Origin: Batkoa obscura | Lineage: Eukaryota > Entomophthoromycota > Entomophthoromycetes > Entomophthorales > Batkoaceae | DNA: 64,000 nucleotides | Assembly: GCA_030770535.1 (NCBI GenBank) | Contig: JASVEC010000002.1 | Coordinates: 1,674,001 to 1,738,000, forward strand | Reading direction: 5' to 3' | Shown: positions 13,429-25,854 of the stretch, piece by piece | Position numbering within the stretch: the first letter of the stretch is position 1 | How the letters are laid out: every line of letters starts with the position of its first letter | Notes under the pieces: generated by a model | What the model saw: the letters and a program-made list of their open reading frames with translations, nothing else | Told to the model about the DNA's origin: nothing | Databases searched by the model: none | Made by a program: the position numbers and the translations under genes

Positions 13429-13902
13429 ATAGAAAATAGAACGTTTATTATTGTATTAAACAAAAAATTTAAAAAGGGGTTATATGATTTTTAAATAAAT
13501 TAAGATTATAAGAATTAGAGTATGAATTTTTAATATAGAGTGCTATTATGTGTTTTGTTTAATAGTTATAGGATACTATTGCTTAATACTATTTATGAAT
13601 TATAAATATTATAAATCATTTATGATTTTTTTATAGAGATAATAATTTTATAAATTTAGTATAGGTAATACAATTTTATAGCTGCTATTTCGCTTTTATT
13701 TAATGAAATCTCAAATGAATAAAATTTAATTTGGATTAAAACCTTTATCACTATTTCAAATGATAGAAGTTAAGAATAAAAAAATAACGGTTTGAAAATG
13801 ATACCATTTACTACTAATAATAGCTAATTTGTAATAGCAAATAAATAAACAATAAGCTAACTTTTTTTGTTCTTTATAATTTTATTTTTACTAAAGGTAA
13901 AA
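13429..13902. other. Intergenic, terminator/promoter of neighbours
   Basis: Head-to-tail spacer between the Utp12-domain gene and the SulP gene. No coding or repeat content was recognised. Confidence 0.5.
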
Positions 13903-15531
13903 ATGATAACTACCGATAGTATTACCACTCCGACTATTTCAAATGAGAATTTATCTTTACTACAAAAGTATATACCAATTATTCACTGGCTACCAAAGTA
14001 TCAATGGAAAACGGATTTATTACAAGATTTTTTCGCTGGTATAGGTAATCAATAGCAGTTCCATTTCATCTAGTCTGATGACTAACCTAATCTATTAGCC
14101 TTATTAGCTGTAGTTATCCCTCAAAATATGGCTTATTCTAGTTTAGCAGGTAAGTTTTATATTTTATTGAAGCTAAAACATAAAAAATAAAAACATTCAA
14201 TTTTAATCCCTAATTTCTTAGGCCTTCCACCATACTACGGATTATACACTTGTTTAATGCCTGTTTTAATCTATATTATATTCGGTTCAGGTTCCTTTAC
14301 TGCAGTTGGAACCTTTTCATTAATAGCTATCATGGTAAAACAAGGTTCTGATATCATTTATCAAAATATCCATAATATACCCATTGAAAATATAGCAGTA
14401 GATGATACATATATGGAAATTATATTTGCATTAACATTTTGGGTTGGATTATTACAATTCTTTATGGGGATATTAGGTGTAGGTAAATTTATTACGAAAT
14501 ATCTCTTACCTACCCCAGCTATCAAAGGTTTTATTACTGCTTCTTCATTAACTATTATTACGACTCAATTGTCACCTGCACTTGGATTTAGTATTCCTAA
14601 ATTAGATCTCCCATTTCCAGTATTTTTTAAATGGTTTTATGCTGTGACTCATTATCAAGAAACTAATTTATTCACTTTTTCATTAGCTTTGGGATCTATT
14701 TTAGTTATACTTTTAGTACGCCAATTGAATTCTAAATTAGAACAAAGAGTGGGAAATAATCTAGAACTAACCCCTTTATTAAATTCAAATAATACTACAA
14801 GAAGGACAAAATCCATTAATTTACCAGATATATTAATAATAGTTATATTATCTACATTAATTGTGAAAACTTTACGATTAGATATCATAGGCCAAGTCCC
14901 CATTGTTGGTACGATACCAAAAGGTTTACCCAATTTTCAAATGTTAAATTTAAGTTATATTACCAATCCAGCCTATATCATACATTTTCTATCCCCAGCA
15001 TTAACAATTGCAGGTACTGGTTATGTAATCACAATCTCTGCAAGTAAAGCTTATCAGTCAGAAGGTTATTCTAAATTATCTGAAGATCAAGAGTTGATCG
15101 CTATAGGTATATCCAGTATGATTGGTAGCTTCTTTAATGCTTATGCTAATTGTGGATCTTTGTCAAGAACTGCAGTAATGGTAAGGGGTAATGCCAAATC
15201 TCAATTAGCTCAATTAATCACTACTATGCTATTATCAATTACTATGCTTTATTTTACACCTTTATTTTATTACCTACCAAAAGCTTGTTTAGCTGCTATT
15301 GTATTAATTGCTTGTCAAGCTCTGTTAAAAGACTTGTTAGATTTTCCTCAAAGATTAAGGAATCAATTTACAATGGATGGGAATAACGGTGGAGAAAGTT
15401 TAATTGATTTCGCTATGTGGTTGGCAATGACTTTATCCGCTTTAGCCCTTGATCTTCAAAGAGGTTTGATTTGGGGCATTGGTATTGTTGTTTTGTTACA
15501 ATTGATTCCTCAAAGATTTTTAGAACGCTAA
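13903..15531 (+). CDS. SulP/SLC26-family anion permease without STAS domain
   Basis: Predicted multi-pass transporter of 500 residues from three exons: 13903-14044, 14099-14149 and 14222-15531, summing to 1503 nt. The start is the ATG beginning MITTDSITTPT. The SulP fingerprint is clear: LLQDFFAGI, then VVIPQNMAYSSLAGLPPYYG, then LMPVLIYIIFGSG and a VGTFSL segment. Further membrane helices follow, as does a conserved GSFFNAYANCGSLSRTAV region near residues 390-410. The protein ends right after the last membrane helix at LLQLIPQRFLER. SulP proteins usually continue into a cytosolic STAS domain of about 120-150 residues, and none follows here in any frame. A sulfate- or other oxyanion-transport role is inferred from the family; the localisation, plasma membrane or organelle, is open. 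Confidence 0.88.
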
Positions 15532-15743
15532 TTAAATAGTGAATGTAGTTAGCTAATGTAGTAACCTCAAAATTTAAATAAAAGAACTATATAAAATTGT
15601 ACTAATATCAAAAATAAATATTTATATTTTAATTTATTTCTAAAAAAGTTGCTTAAAAAACTGTTTCATCTGCTATTACTTCGCTTGTAAAAGAATCACC
15701 TCATAGTTGAATTGAAAATCTCTTCTGTCATTCTTTATCTTTA

Positions 15744-16514
15744 TTATTCTACTTTTTTCTTTTTATTGGTTAATTCCATTATCTCTTCTTCCGATGAGTC
15801 ACTCAAATCATCATCAAACACAGTATTGTTCCTTTTTTCTACCTTTTTATTACCATTATTTAAATCCTTTGCCTTTAGTACGGATAATTTCATATTACTT
15901 TTAATCTCCTCACTTTCCTTTAAATATTTATGGTCATCAAATAAAGCCTTTTGGACATTTTTACCCTTCAATCCTTTTTCAATTTTCTTCTTTAATTTTT
16001 CCTTTCTTTCTTTATCCCTCTCTTTTTGAAGTTCAATATGTTCAATTAGTCTAAAAATAAGCTATTAGTATCTTGATTTGTATGATTTAAATATTTTAAC
16101 TTACTTCCTAGCCCTTCTAACCGTCTTTAATCTTCTACCGTTTAAATCCCTACACGCATCATTATTTGAAGGAACCTTTGAATTCATTCTACCACCCTGT
16201 GCTCTAAGCATTGAACCAAAACCACCTTTACCACCGCGTAATCTAATACTTCCTAAAACTGGAGCTCTCAAATCAAACCTCTTACTAAGTTCTGAAAGTG
16301 GTTTATCGTGATATGTATCATAGGATAAAAGTGTGTTGTTTATAGTAAAATAAAGGGATAATAAACGTAGTTCTTCGGACATGGAAGTGAGTATTGAGTT
16401 ATCAACTAACCACTTTAAAGTGGAAGTTGAGGCACCAGTGGGGAGGGAAATGAAATTCGTTTTTTGATTAAATGATAATTGAATTTGTGCTGGTAATTGT
16501 GCTATTGCAGTCAT
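15744..16514 (-). CDS. SDE2: Sde2 splicing/genome-maintenance protein precursor
   Basis: Predicted 238-residue homologue of Sde2 from two exons: 16105-16514 and 15744-16050, sum 717 nt. The 54-nt intron starts GTAAGT. Residues about 1-95 form the N-terminal ubiquitin-like fold. It ends in [18 protein letters not shown], the family hallmark, where a ubiquitin protease cuts after the first Gly-Gly and exposes a Lys N-terminus. The released C-terminal part is basic and helical (VRRARK to [11 protein letters not shown]), then acidic/lysine-rich, ending KKKKVE. In fission yeast the processed protein joins the spliceosome and aids removal of selected introns. Direct evidence here is the GGKGG motif, its position and the overall size. 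The gene is convergent with the SulP gene, with about 210 bp between their stop codons. Confidence 0.9.
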
Positions 16515-17155
16515 GTTGGATGTTGCTTTTTTATTAGTGAATAAAGAGTGTTAAATTGAAATTTTAGCTTGGAAGCATAAATTGAAAATTACTAACTAAA
16601 ATGATTGGCTAAAGATGAGTTTTAATTAAGCTTCTAAAAACATAAATTTAGAATGGTTGAGTAATTAAAGCTGGTGAGAAAGAGAATAGCAATGGTTATG
16701 GTTAAGAACTGCAGGACTAATTTAAATCACCATAATTTTGAAGTTCTAAATATTTAATAAAAATATACATTAAATCAAGTAAACAAATATCCTTAAATTC
16801 TTAGTATATGGTGATGTATTTTTGTGTTTAAAGATTTTGCTAACAACTTTTTCACTCAAATAGTGCTTAAAAGATGGAAAAAGTGATGAAGCCAAAAAAA
16901 CACCCCTATGTTATTAATGCATTTTATACTCCTATATGTATACTATCAATCAGTATCAGTACCTATAAATTTATATACAATAAATCCTACTTTTTAATAA
17001 AAACAAGTCATAATATATATCAATTATCACAGAAGTATGGAATGTCTTCTCGATATAACCTTGATGAAAATTTAAAAACAAACTATCGCATATATCCAAC
17101 TGATACCCCCCCTTCCTCTTAAGAGAGAGGAAGAAGAAGTATCACTACTTTTATG
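16515..17155. other. Intergenic with one MITE
   Basis: Upstream of SDE2. It contains a 105-bp MITE at 16806-16908 and a polypyrimidine/poly-C patch near 17106-17120. A frame that starts inside the MITE is not believed to be a gene. Confidence 0.5.
16806..16908 (+). mobile_element. 105-bp MITE, GGGGATGT family
   Basis: Near full length, with GGTGATGTATTTTTGTG at the left end, the CAAATAGTGCTTAAAAG core and a CACCCCTAT right end. The flanks are AT-rich and less clearly duplicated than in other copies. Confidence 0.8.
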
Positions 17156-17229
17156 TGTTTCCGTCCAGGTTCGAATTGGAGACCTCCTACGTGTTAGGCA
17201 GGTGTGATAACCAACTACACCACCGAAAC
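17156..17229 (-). tRNA. tRNA-Val (anticodon AAC)
   Basis: The minus strand folds as a cloverleaf. The D arm is GTGTAGTTGGTTATCAC, the anticodon stem-loop is CCTGC-CTAACAC-GTAGG with anticodon AAC, and the T loop is TTCGAAC. There is no intron. Two stem mismatches are visible, one G-G pair in the acceptor stem and one A-C pair closing the T stem, so it may be a mildly decayed copy. Confidence 0.85.
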
Positions 17230-19466
17230 TCGCTTATATGCTAGTCTAAAGGTACATTTGTAAATAAAAAAATTATGTTTGATTGATTCGAATTTTTGCT
17301 TAAGTAGGGCCAAGTTCAAGTCTAACTTATATAAGATTTTGGTCCAATTTAGGTGATTTCAATGTTGTTAGATCTTACTTTATCTTAATATTATTTTAGA
17401 ACTAAATCCCTTATTATTTATGACTATAAATAAAAGCTAAAGCTAAAGCTACAAAATTTATCTAAGGTAAAGTCATTTATATAAAAGATATTTTAGCATA
17501 TTTATACTACTCGAATTACTTTTAATAGTAATTATGTTGTTATAATAATACAAAAAGGAATAAATGATTAACACAGTAATAATGCTTATAATGTTAATTC
17601 ATACTATTGTTACAACAAAGGATATTAACACATCTACAACAAAGAGTTAATTGAAAGATAGTCATGTAAGTAATTAAAAAACTCTAATCCAAATTTTTAC
17701 TTGATCTTTACTATGGTTTTATTCTGATTGAAATTTTTTAGAATGAGGTAGACTCACTATTGACGCTCAAAAAGTTAAGACAATAAAGCTAACTGTTATT
17801 TTAATAATAGATAATGTTGAGCATTTTTACGTAAGTATTTTTCAGTAGTATTTTGTACTATTCTATTCAATCTTGCTGATGCTATTAACCAAAGATCAAT
17901 AAAATGAAGTTCTCTATTTTTTAGGATTCATTTTATAGCTTTAATTTTAAAAATATACCTTGTCACATTACTTGATCATCAACCTTACTGTGTAGCATCA
18001 TCCGTTACTACCACAAAACTTATGAAATTGATCTTAATATTAAAATAAAAATCTTACTAAACTCATTTAATAAAAGTAATAGAATCTATCAATGTTATCT
18101 CTGCATTCCTCGTCCCTGATTTTTTTGGCCAAGAACCAATTTTTGATAATACATTATGCTATTTTAAGGCAATAATAGTTCATCATTATTACTATTTTAT
18201 AATATCTTATTAAAGTAATGACTCAATTTAGTTATGAATGTTGATCGTTTTTTTATACAGACTATGATTATCCATTTAAGATTTCGGCTTTTATAATTAG
18301 ATTAATGGTGCTTTAAAAAATGAGGTAGTTTCATTCAAGTATAGGTGGTAATTGGTGGGGTATTTGAGTCTGATGGAGGTGAAATATGTACTTTGAAGGA
18401 TAAATAGATAGCTAATTAATTTCTAATTATTTCAAAAGAATGTTAAAAATATAACGATCTGTAGCTATTAAACAATATAAGAGAAGCTCAAGCTTATAAT
18501 ATAAGACAAGCTGTACTCAACAAATGATTAGTATCCAAATTTACCATAGAAATTTCTAAAAATAAAAACAAAAATATTAAGTCGGCTTAATGTGGCATAT
18601 TAATAGAATATTTGTTAAATAGAACTAAAAATAAGTTTCTAAAGTATAATATCTTCTATAGTATTTGAGTTCTAATTAAATTTATTCGCTTAATTCGAAA
18701 TTAATAAAGATCACAGTGGTCATTATTTTTTGATATTTTTCAAGTTTTCCGCTTTTGATTCATTTAGTATTATTTGGGGTTAAAATTCAAGTTTAAAAAA
18801 AGGATTTGATTTTAAGAAAAGTTCATATTAAGGGGGGAAATAGAATATTAAAAATTATGGGGAAAAAAAGAGGTAGTTATATCATAGTATGATAGAATAA
18901 ATAATAGTTTGATTTTTTTAACTCTTGTGTTAGATGCTTTATAACTAAGTATATTTTTACTTATAGAGTTACCTTGACTTCTACAAATCGTACCATCTTA
19001 TCTAGCTACTATTTTATTTTATATAGTAAAAATTAAGGATACAATTATCTTCAATGCCAAGAAAGGCAATTAAATGAACCCAACTAATGAAACGTGGGAA
19101 ATCAAATTTTAAATTATAAAACTTGAAAGACAAAATTAGAATCAAGTGCCTGTGTTTTTAACTTCTTAAAGTAAAGCTTATTTTTTTATTAAAAAATAGT
19201 ATGATGTTATTGAGATTTTATTTAATAAACAATTTCATTATCGTTCAGTTTTAGTTGATTTTATAAAATCATTATTTGAATGATCTATTAAATTTAAACA
19301 TACGTTTTAACTTTTATTTAAAATTTTCAACCATCTTACGATTAAGTTGTGTTATAAGAAACATCAAGCTTTAATTGGTTAAAATTTATTTCAACTTCAA
19401 ATATATAAAGGACAAAAGAAAGTAAGTTTAAATTTAAATTTAAATTCTATTTTATTTTATTTTTTA
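17230..19466. other. Long gene-free region
   Basis: About 2.2 kb with frequent stops in all frames and no MITE copy. An AATATATAAAGG TATA-like motif near 19400 lies about 65 bp before the ATG at 19467. I see no other structure. Confidence 0.5.
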
Positions 19467-20144
19467 ATGTTTAGTTATTTAAAAGAGATCAAAAATCAAC
19501 ATCAGCCGGATTATCATGGACATAATATTAACGAAAAAAAGTTTAAGAGGAAGTTGAGCTATAATTCACAAGCTCATTTAAACAATTACATAATTAAAGA
19601 CTTGACCACAAGTAGCATTTATGTTTATAAACCTATGGTAGCGCCAATACAACAATTTAAAATCGTTAGTAGTATAGACAATAAAAAAGAGAAACTCTAT
19701 TCAATCTATTCTAATGAAAAAAGGATCTTATTTAATTTGCATTTTTATAATAAAAAATATGCTATTTTAACTGATACATATCAGCTACCTTTAGGTAAAA
19801 TACAAAACAAAAGTTTTTTTCGTAGGAAAAGTTTTAAAGTCATGTTAGCTATACCAGAATTAACTTTTTGTAATTTGAGAATTCAAATATTACCAACTTT
19901 ATTTAAACGCAATACTCCATTTAAGTTATGTATTAAAAACTTGGATGATAAACAAGAAATGATTTACTATTGGACTTATAAACAAAATCAATGGAATTTA
20001 ATATGCTCTAAGCAACCAGAGTTTATATTAGCTAGTTATGATTTCTCAGTTGATAATACAGTCAATTTTTATTATTCCCTTCCCAATGAACTTACAACCT
20101 TATTTTTGTTCTCCTCCTCATTTTTATTGTTTAGAAAGAAATAA
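19467..20144 (+). CDS. Unrecognised 225-residue protein, possibly tubby/LURP-like
   Basis: Single-exon frame of 225 residues with a TATA-like motif about 65 bp upstream of the ATG. It is basic at the N-terminus, and from residue about 50 to 195 alternates short hydrophobic strands with polar turns. The pattern TSSIYVYKP, LYSIYSNEKRILFNL, LPLGKIQNK, MIYYWTYKQNQWNL and FILASYD recalls the beta-barrel of fungal DUF6593/tubby-C2/LURP-like proteins. No residue set proves this. There is no signal peptide. The C-terminus is hydrophobic (LTTLFLFSSSFLLF) followed by RKK and could be a tail anchor. I am moderately sure it is a real gene, from the length, composition and TATA box, and unsure of its family. 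Confidence 0.6.
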   Translation: MFSYLKEIKNQHQPDYHGHNINEKKFKRKLSYNSQAHLNNYIIKDLTTSSIYVYKPMVAPIQQFKIVSSIDNKKEKLYSIYSNEKRILFNLHFYNKKYAILTDTYQLPLGKIQNKSFFRRKSFKVMLAIPELTFCNLRIQILPTLFKRNTPFKLCIKNLDDKQEMIYYWTYKQNQWNLICSKQPEFILASYDFSVDNTVNFYYSLPNELTTLFLFSSSFLLFRKK

Positions 20145-21526
20145 GCTTATGTTTTTTTCCACTCCTTTCTTTATTTAATCTCCTTTCTTCTCTTTATACT
20201 TCATCTTCTTCATTTCTTTTTTAATAAAAAGTTGATTCTTTTACCACTATTTCATAAATTATTTGATTTACTTTTTCTTTCTCCCATGTAATATAGTTCT
20301 TGGCCTATTTTTTTAATCATGATTTTGATTACTTTTTATGGCTTAGTTGAATTACAGTTTAATATATCTTCTAAGTACCTTTCAACCAACATTTAGAAAT
20401 CCTTAATTAACCTTATTATTACACTTACTTTAATAAATAACCTTATTTTCTATTATTCAATTTGGCTAAATTATTGTTAGAGTAGTTAATTAGTCGTGTT
20501 ATTATTCTTCCTTTTCTATAATAAGTTTTATTAATTTATGATTGTAATTTTTATTTTCTTTTATTTCACACTCAACTATACGGTTGGTTGATGGGTACTA
20601 ATTTATTAAATGAAATAGCATTTACTACATATAAATGTATAGTCATTAAAACGGGCAAAAAGTATACGTTTAAATACATAAAAAATTCAGTTGTATGTTG
20701 GTTGGTGGGTACTATTGTTTATTTTATTTAAAAAAAGAAATAGCATTTACTGTATATATCAGTATAAACATTATGATAATTCAACCTTATATAAATAAAT
20801 GAAGAGCATAAAGATACATATATAACATTATTAAAATAAATCAAAATAAATCAAAATATATAATTAGTTTAAAGTGCTTACCAAAATAAATCATTTATCA
20901 ACATAAAGAGAATATATTTTATTTATAATAAGCAAAAATAAACAAACACAAATACTTCAACTATAACAACTTAGTTTGACCAGTCAATAAACCCAGTGGA
21001 TCTTGTATACATATTAAGGAATAAAGCTCAACTTTATTATTTTTTATTCAAGTTTCTTAATAACTTTACTTTTAAAAAAGTTATTAATATTAAAATTACT
21101 ACTATTGATATATAAAGTGGTATGATTTCTTATACACTTAGAAAACAACTACGATTATCACTACGAATCTAAATATAAAACATAAAAGATTTAAGTTACA
21201 TAGCAACAAAAACTAAATATTACTATCATTTAAAATCGAAACTTAAAAATATGAGAATGTTTTTTATCAATTACCCTTTTTTACACTTTTTTAATTTAGG
21301 AATTAGATCAATCCAATCGTCTAAGTTCAAATATGCACCGATTAGTGATAAATTTCACAATTGGTTATTTGTATTATTGTGCTAGCTTGTCACTTATGCT
21401 TAATTTTTATTTTAGTAGTTAGCTAGCACAATTCCTTTGAACAAACTGTACTGATTAAAGCTCCTTAGATTTTAAAAAAGTAACAAATTGTTAAAAATAT
21501 TTTCACCTTAACGTGAAAAAGGATAA
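20145..21526. other. Gene-free region with a diverged direct repeat
   Basis: AT-rich, with a two-copy direct repeat at about 20578-20645 and 20690-20772. No coding potential was seen. Confidence 0.5.
20578..20772. repeat. Two-copy direct repeat, ~70-80 bp units
   Basis: Unit 1 at about 20578-20645 and unit 2 at about 20690-20772 share GGTTGG(T/T)TG(A/G)TGGGTACTA, then after a T-rich spacer GAAATAGCATTTACT followed by a TATA-rich run. Unit 2 has a longer spacer. The origin is unknown. Confidence 0.55.
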
Positions 21527-21599
21527 AGCCCAACGCGGGGGTCGAACCCGCAACCTTGAGATTAAGAGTCTCACGCTCTGCCGATTGAGCTAGCCAGGC
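21527..21599 (-). tRNA. tRNA-Lys (anticodon CTT)
   Basis: The minus strand gives GCCTGGC / GTTGGGC acceptor pairing (with G-U pairs), D arm TAGCTCAATCGGCAGAGC, anticodon stem TGAGA-CTCTTAA-TCTCA with anticodon CTT, and T arm GCGGGTTCGACCCCCGC. There is no intron and all stems close, so it should be functional. Confidence 0.95.
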
Positions 21600-22230
21600 A
21601 ATTTATTGTTAACAATATGTACAATAAACTATAAAATACTAATATTTTCGTTGATTGAGTGACTGTTAAAAATCATACAGTGTCATTTTACCTATAAAAA
21701 TTATAATGGTACACTTAGCTAATAATCAATAATCAAATGTCTATTATATAATTTGTTAATGATATAATATTTTTATTTAATGTAAATATGAGCATAACAA
21801 AAGTACTGAACTTCTAAATTTTAATTGGTATATTAAATAACTAAATTTAACCAAATTCAATTTTATATTCTTTGTGCTTTAGTTATAAACTAATTTACTA
21901 ATTTAACTTGGTGTCTTTGTTAAATATATTTATTACTCAAATTTGAAGTAGAGAATAATGGGGCAAAAAATTATTTCACTTGAAGCATTCTATATAGCAA
22001 CATCATGAAAACAATTAAAATTAATACATACTACTATCCTATTAAATGAAAATGATGTTGATTGAGATAATCTAAAACCATAGAATAGACTTACCATATT
22101 CATAATAAAAAGCAAACAAGATACTTTCTCATCTATTTAATAACAATTTAATCAATAATTTGAGGAGCATTATGTCGGTAAGCAAAATATTGACCAAAGA
22201 TCTGATAAATGTTAGTAAAGATTTCAAAAA
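21600..22230. other. Intergenic between tRNA-Lys and the PQ-loop gene
   Basis: AT-rich spacer, no recognisable gene or repeat. Confidence 0.4.
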
Positions 22231-23123
22231 CTAATTAAAAACTAAAAATACTATAAAGTCAAAAATAAAAGGTAAGGCGGCACCAACAAGCCATGGTAAA
22301 TTAAGTAACAAATATTTTTTTGATTGATCAAATATAACAATCGACTAAAAAATATTAAGATGAAAAAATAAATTATGGAAATAGTCATGATTACCAAAAT
22401 ATAAGTCAAATTTCCCATACAGCAAAAGAAAAACATAAGCATGGATAAACCTTCGGTTGATTTACGTTTAAAATTATGATAGATTTGTGGTATTTTAGCT
22501 AAGCAGAACAAAAAGGCAGAAATCCAGCCGCAAGCTTGTGCCCACCAAACGACTTCCATTTCACTTTCTATACCAATTTCCTTATTGGAGCCCATGAATA
22601 ATAGGACTAAAAATACAATTGGGAGTATACATTTAAACTTGGTAGTTGTTGGAGTTATAATGGTATGTGAACTTGGTGATTGATGTTCATGAATGGAATT
22701 ATAAGAAAAAGAACCAACTAAAGATTCATTATTATCAGTGGTATTAATTAAAATTGGTGTAGTCTCTATAATATTTTCTTGTTGAATAACATTGTTATGT
22801 GACTCAATTAATTTATCATTATAACTATAATAAGCAATTTGTCCAAGGAGGAAGACATCACTAAATATAAAGTATATAGGTAGCAAAACAACAGTTAAGA
22901 TTAAATGCTGATAAATAGATCCAATAAGGTTGAAAACGTCACCTAAAGACCAAAACAAAATAAAATAAAAGGATAGTGAAGCAGCGGACTTATTCTTATA
23001 ATTCTCATAAATTTGAGGTAAAAAAACAACAATCCAACAAAAGATTGATAGATAACCAAAGCTTAGAGATAATAATAAGTTGGCTTGCGGGGCAATTACT
23101 AGATGTAAAGTTCTTATTAGCAT
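22231..23123 (-). CDS. PQ-loop vacuolar/lysosomal amino-acid transporter (Ypq1/PQLC2-like)
   Basis: Predicted 280-residue membrane protein from two exons, 22395-23123 and 22231-22344 (843 nt), with a 50-nt intron. Two PQ-loop repeats are evident: FLPQIYENYKNKSAASLS near the N-terminus and AKIPQIYHNFKRKSTEGLS near residue 200. Each is flanked by hydrophobic helices, about seven in all, with a polar loop at about residues 115-165 between the halves. After the intron the protein reads NLTYILSIVIFDQ and LPWLVGAALPFIFDFIVF, which closely follows the C-terminal helix of Ypq1/PQLC2. Family members export cationic amino acids from the vacuole or lysosome. The ATG at 23123 is chosen because the extra upstream frame lacks an ATG. 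Confidence 0.88.
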
Positions 23124-23711
23124 TGATATAAAGAATGAGTAAGGAAAAAACAAATTTTTTAATTTAATGCTTGAGAAATTTTGTCATGCAATTTCATCAC
23201 TTTCTCCAATCACATTTGAATTCTCGAGTGGCATTAAACCTGTTCTATTTCTACTTATTTATTAAATCAACACGTTATATTAGAAAGATGCTTGATTAAT
23301 TAAAATTTATATTACTCATTAGTCATTCAATTTATTTATCATTTTTCATATATTAAACGTTATTTAATAAACTTACATTTTGTATATTTTAAACAATAGC
23401 TATATCAATTTATAGTAAATAGAAATCTGGCATAATATTTTAAAACATGAGTATAAAAGGATAGTGCATAAAATAGGCAAAAATTCAAACCTGTAAAATG
23501 ATGGAGCATAATTTAGAACATTAAAAATCCAGGCAAATCTAAGCTCGCTTTTTGAATGTCCAATGATAAAGGTTAGAGGGGGAGGAAATGATTCACCAAT
23601 CAGATGACTGATTTAGATTATAGTTTCATTGATTGGGCCGGGTTGACCAAAGTAGATAAAAATGATAAAATGGGGAAAACATTATAAGTTCCATCTTTTT
23701 CAAAAGTGATA
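23124..23711. other. Divergent promoter region PQ-loop / RAS
   Basis: The two genes point away from each other, so this 590-bp spacer should hold both promoters. It includes a purine-rich patch near 23575-23590 (GAGGGGGAGG) that stands out in AT-rich DNA. Confidence 0.45.
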
Positions 23712-24519
<808 letters not shown>

Positions 24520-25854
24520 TTTTTTTAAGCTTTGCAAGCACTTGATTTAACTAAAAACCACGATATTGATTAATCAATAACTCTTTCCACTCTTCCTCTT
24601 TTTATATCTAGTCACCTAATTCTTAATATTAATTTTATATCATCAACCTTTATGTTTTTTGGATTTCTTTTGTTTTTTATTTTGAGTTCGAAACAGTTCA
24701 ATATACACTTTTGTTAGTTTTATTTTTATATCTCTTTAATACATAATTATATGCTTCAATTTAGGTGTTTTATTAGAAAAGTGGTAATAGTTTTTTAAAA
24801 TTAAGAAAATATTTTGTTTTGAAGCTGATATAATTCTTTCAATTTAATTATATAGATGATCTTATTTTTACAACTCTTTACATTACTAATCAAAAATAGG
24901 TATTGCCATCTTAGACTTTCAAAGTCTAAGTATTTAATTAAATTAATTTAATAGAATCAGGAGTAAATACGTAAAAAAAAGTTGAGATATAACAAATATA
25001 CTATTTCACCAATCATGATTTACTATAGTTCATGAAAATTTCAAATATTTTTGGATATGCTAAAGTGATTACTAATTTTATTTGATAAAGAAAATATCAT
25101 TAATTATTACTAAAGTCATAATGGCTAACAGTATTTTTTTTATGCTCATGAAGAAGCTATTGCTTCCCAATGATTTATTTATTAGAGCAAAAAAAACAAA
25201 GGGAGGAACTGAGGAGAGAAAGAGGATGTTACGATCCTTCTTAGTCTTACTAAGTCTTACCGCTACAAAATCGAAATCATCCTTCCAAGCTATTTGTCAC
25301 TCAATAAAAAAGGGATAAAAAGTAAGATTTATTGACTCTAGCAATATCAAATTTTAAAAAAAATTAAAAAAATTAAGACAGATATATTTTTATAATCTTT
25401 AAATATTCTTTAGTGTTATTAAGGAAGTATTTAATTATATAATATTAAAAGGATTACATAATGTTAATTTTGAAAATTATAGATTGCATATGATTAAGGC
25501 AAAAAAATGCCATTATTGCGTAATATTGAAAATAGTAAAATAACTCCCACCATGTTAGTTCTTATAATGCTTTGTTATAATATTACTAGGTCTTTTTTAA
25601 AATAACGATTCTTTCTTTAAATTTACACATTGAAGGATTTTGAGCACATTATTAGAATGAGTATTTTAGTATTGTATACAAAATTATAAAAAACGTTTTT
25701 TCAAATATGCAATATTCTTCAAACATTTTCTAGGTTCTTATAAATTTCTAGAGAATAATTACTTAATATTTGGAATAAATATAACCTTAATTTGAATACA
25801 TAGAACTTTTGTAGTCATATAAAAAAAAAATTCTTTTTAAAACTTATCTAAATA
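24520..25854. other. Intergenic, no convincing gene
   Basis: Contains a 78-codon frame at about 25082-25318 with a random-looking composition. There is a palindromic TTAGACTTTCAAAGTCTAA at about 24912-24930. No other feature was seen. Confidence 0.45.

Noticed and set aside
16874-17122. 82-codon frame beginning MEKVMKPKKHPYV
   Set aside because: It starts inside a MITE copy and runs into AT-rich DNA. Composition is random and there is no homologue pattern.
25082-25318. 78-codon frame between RAS and the F-box gene
   Set aside because: No recognisable motif, first residues are not ATG-supported by context, and composition fits chance.
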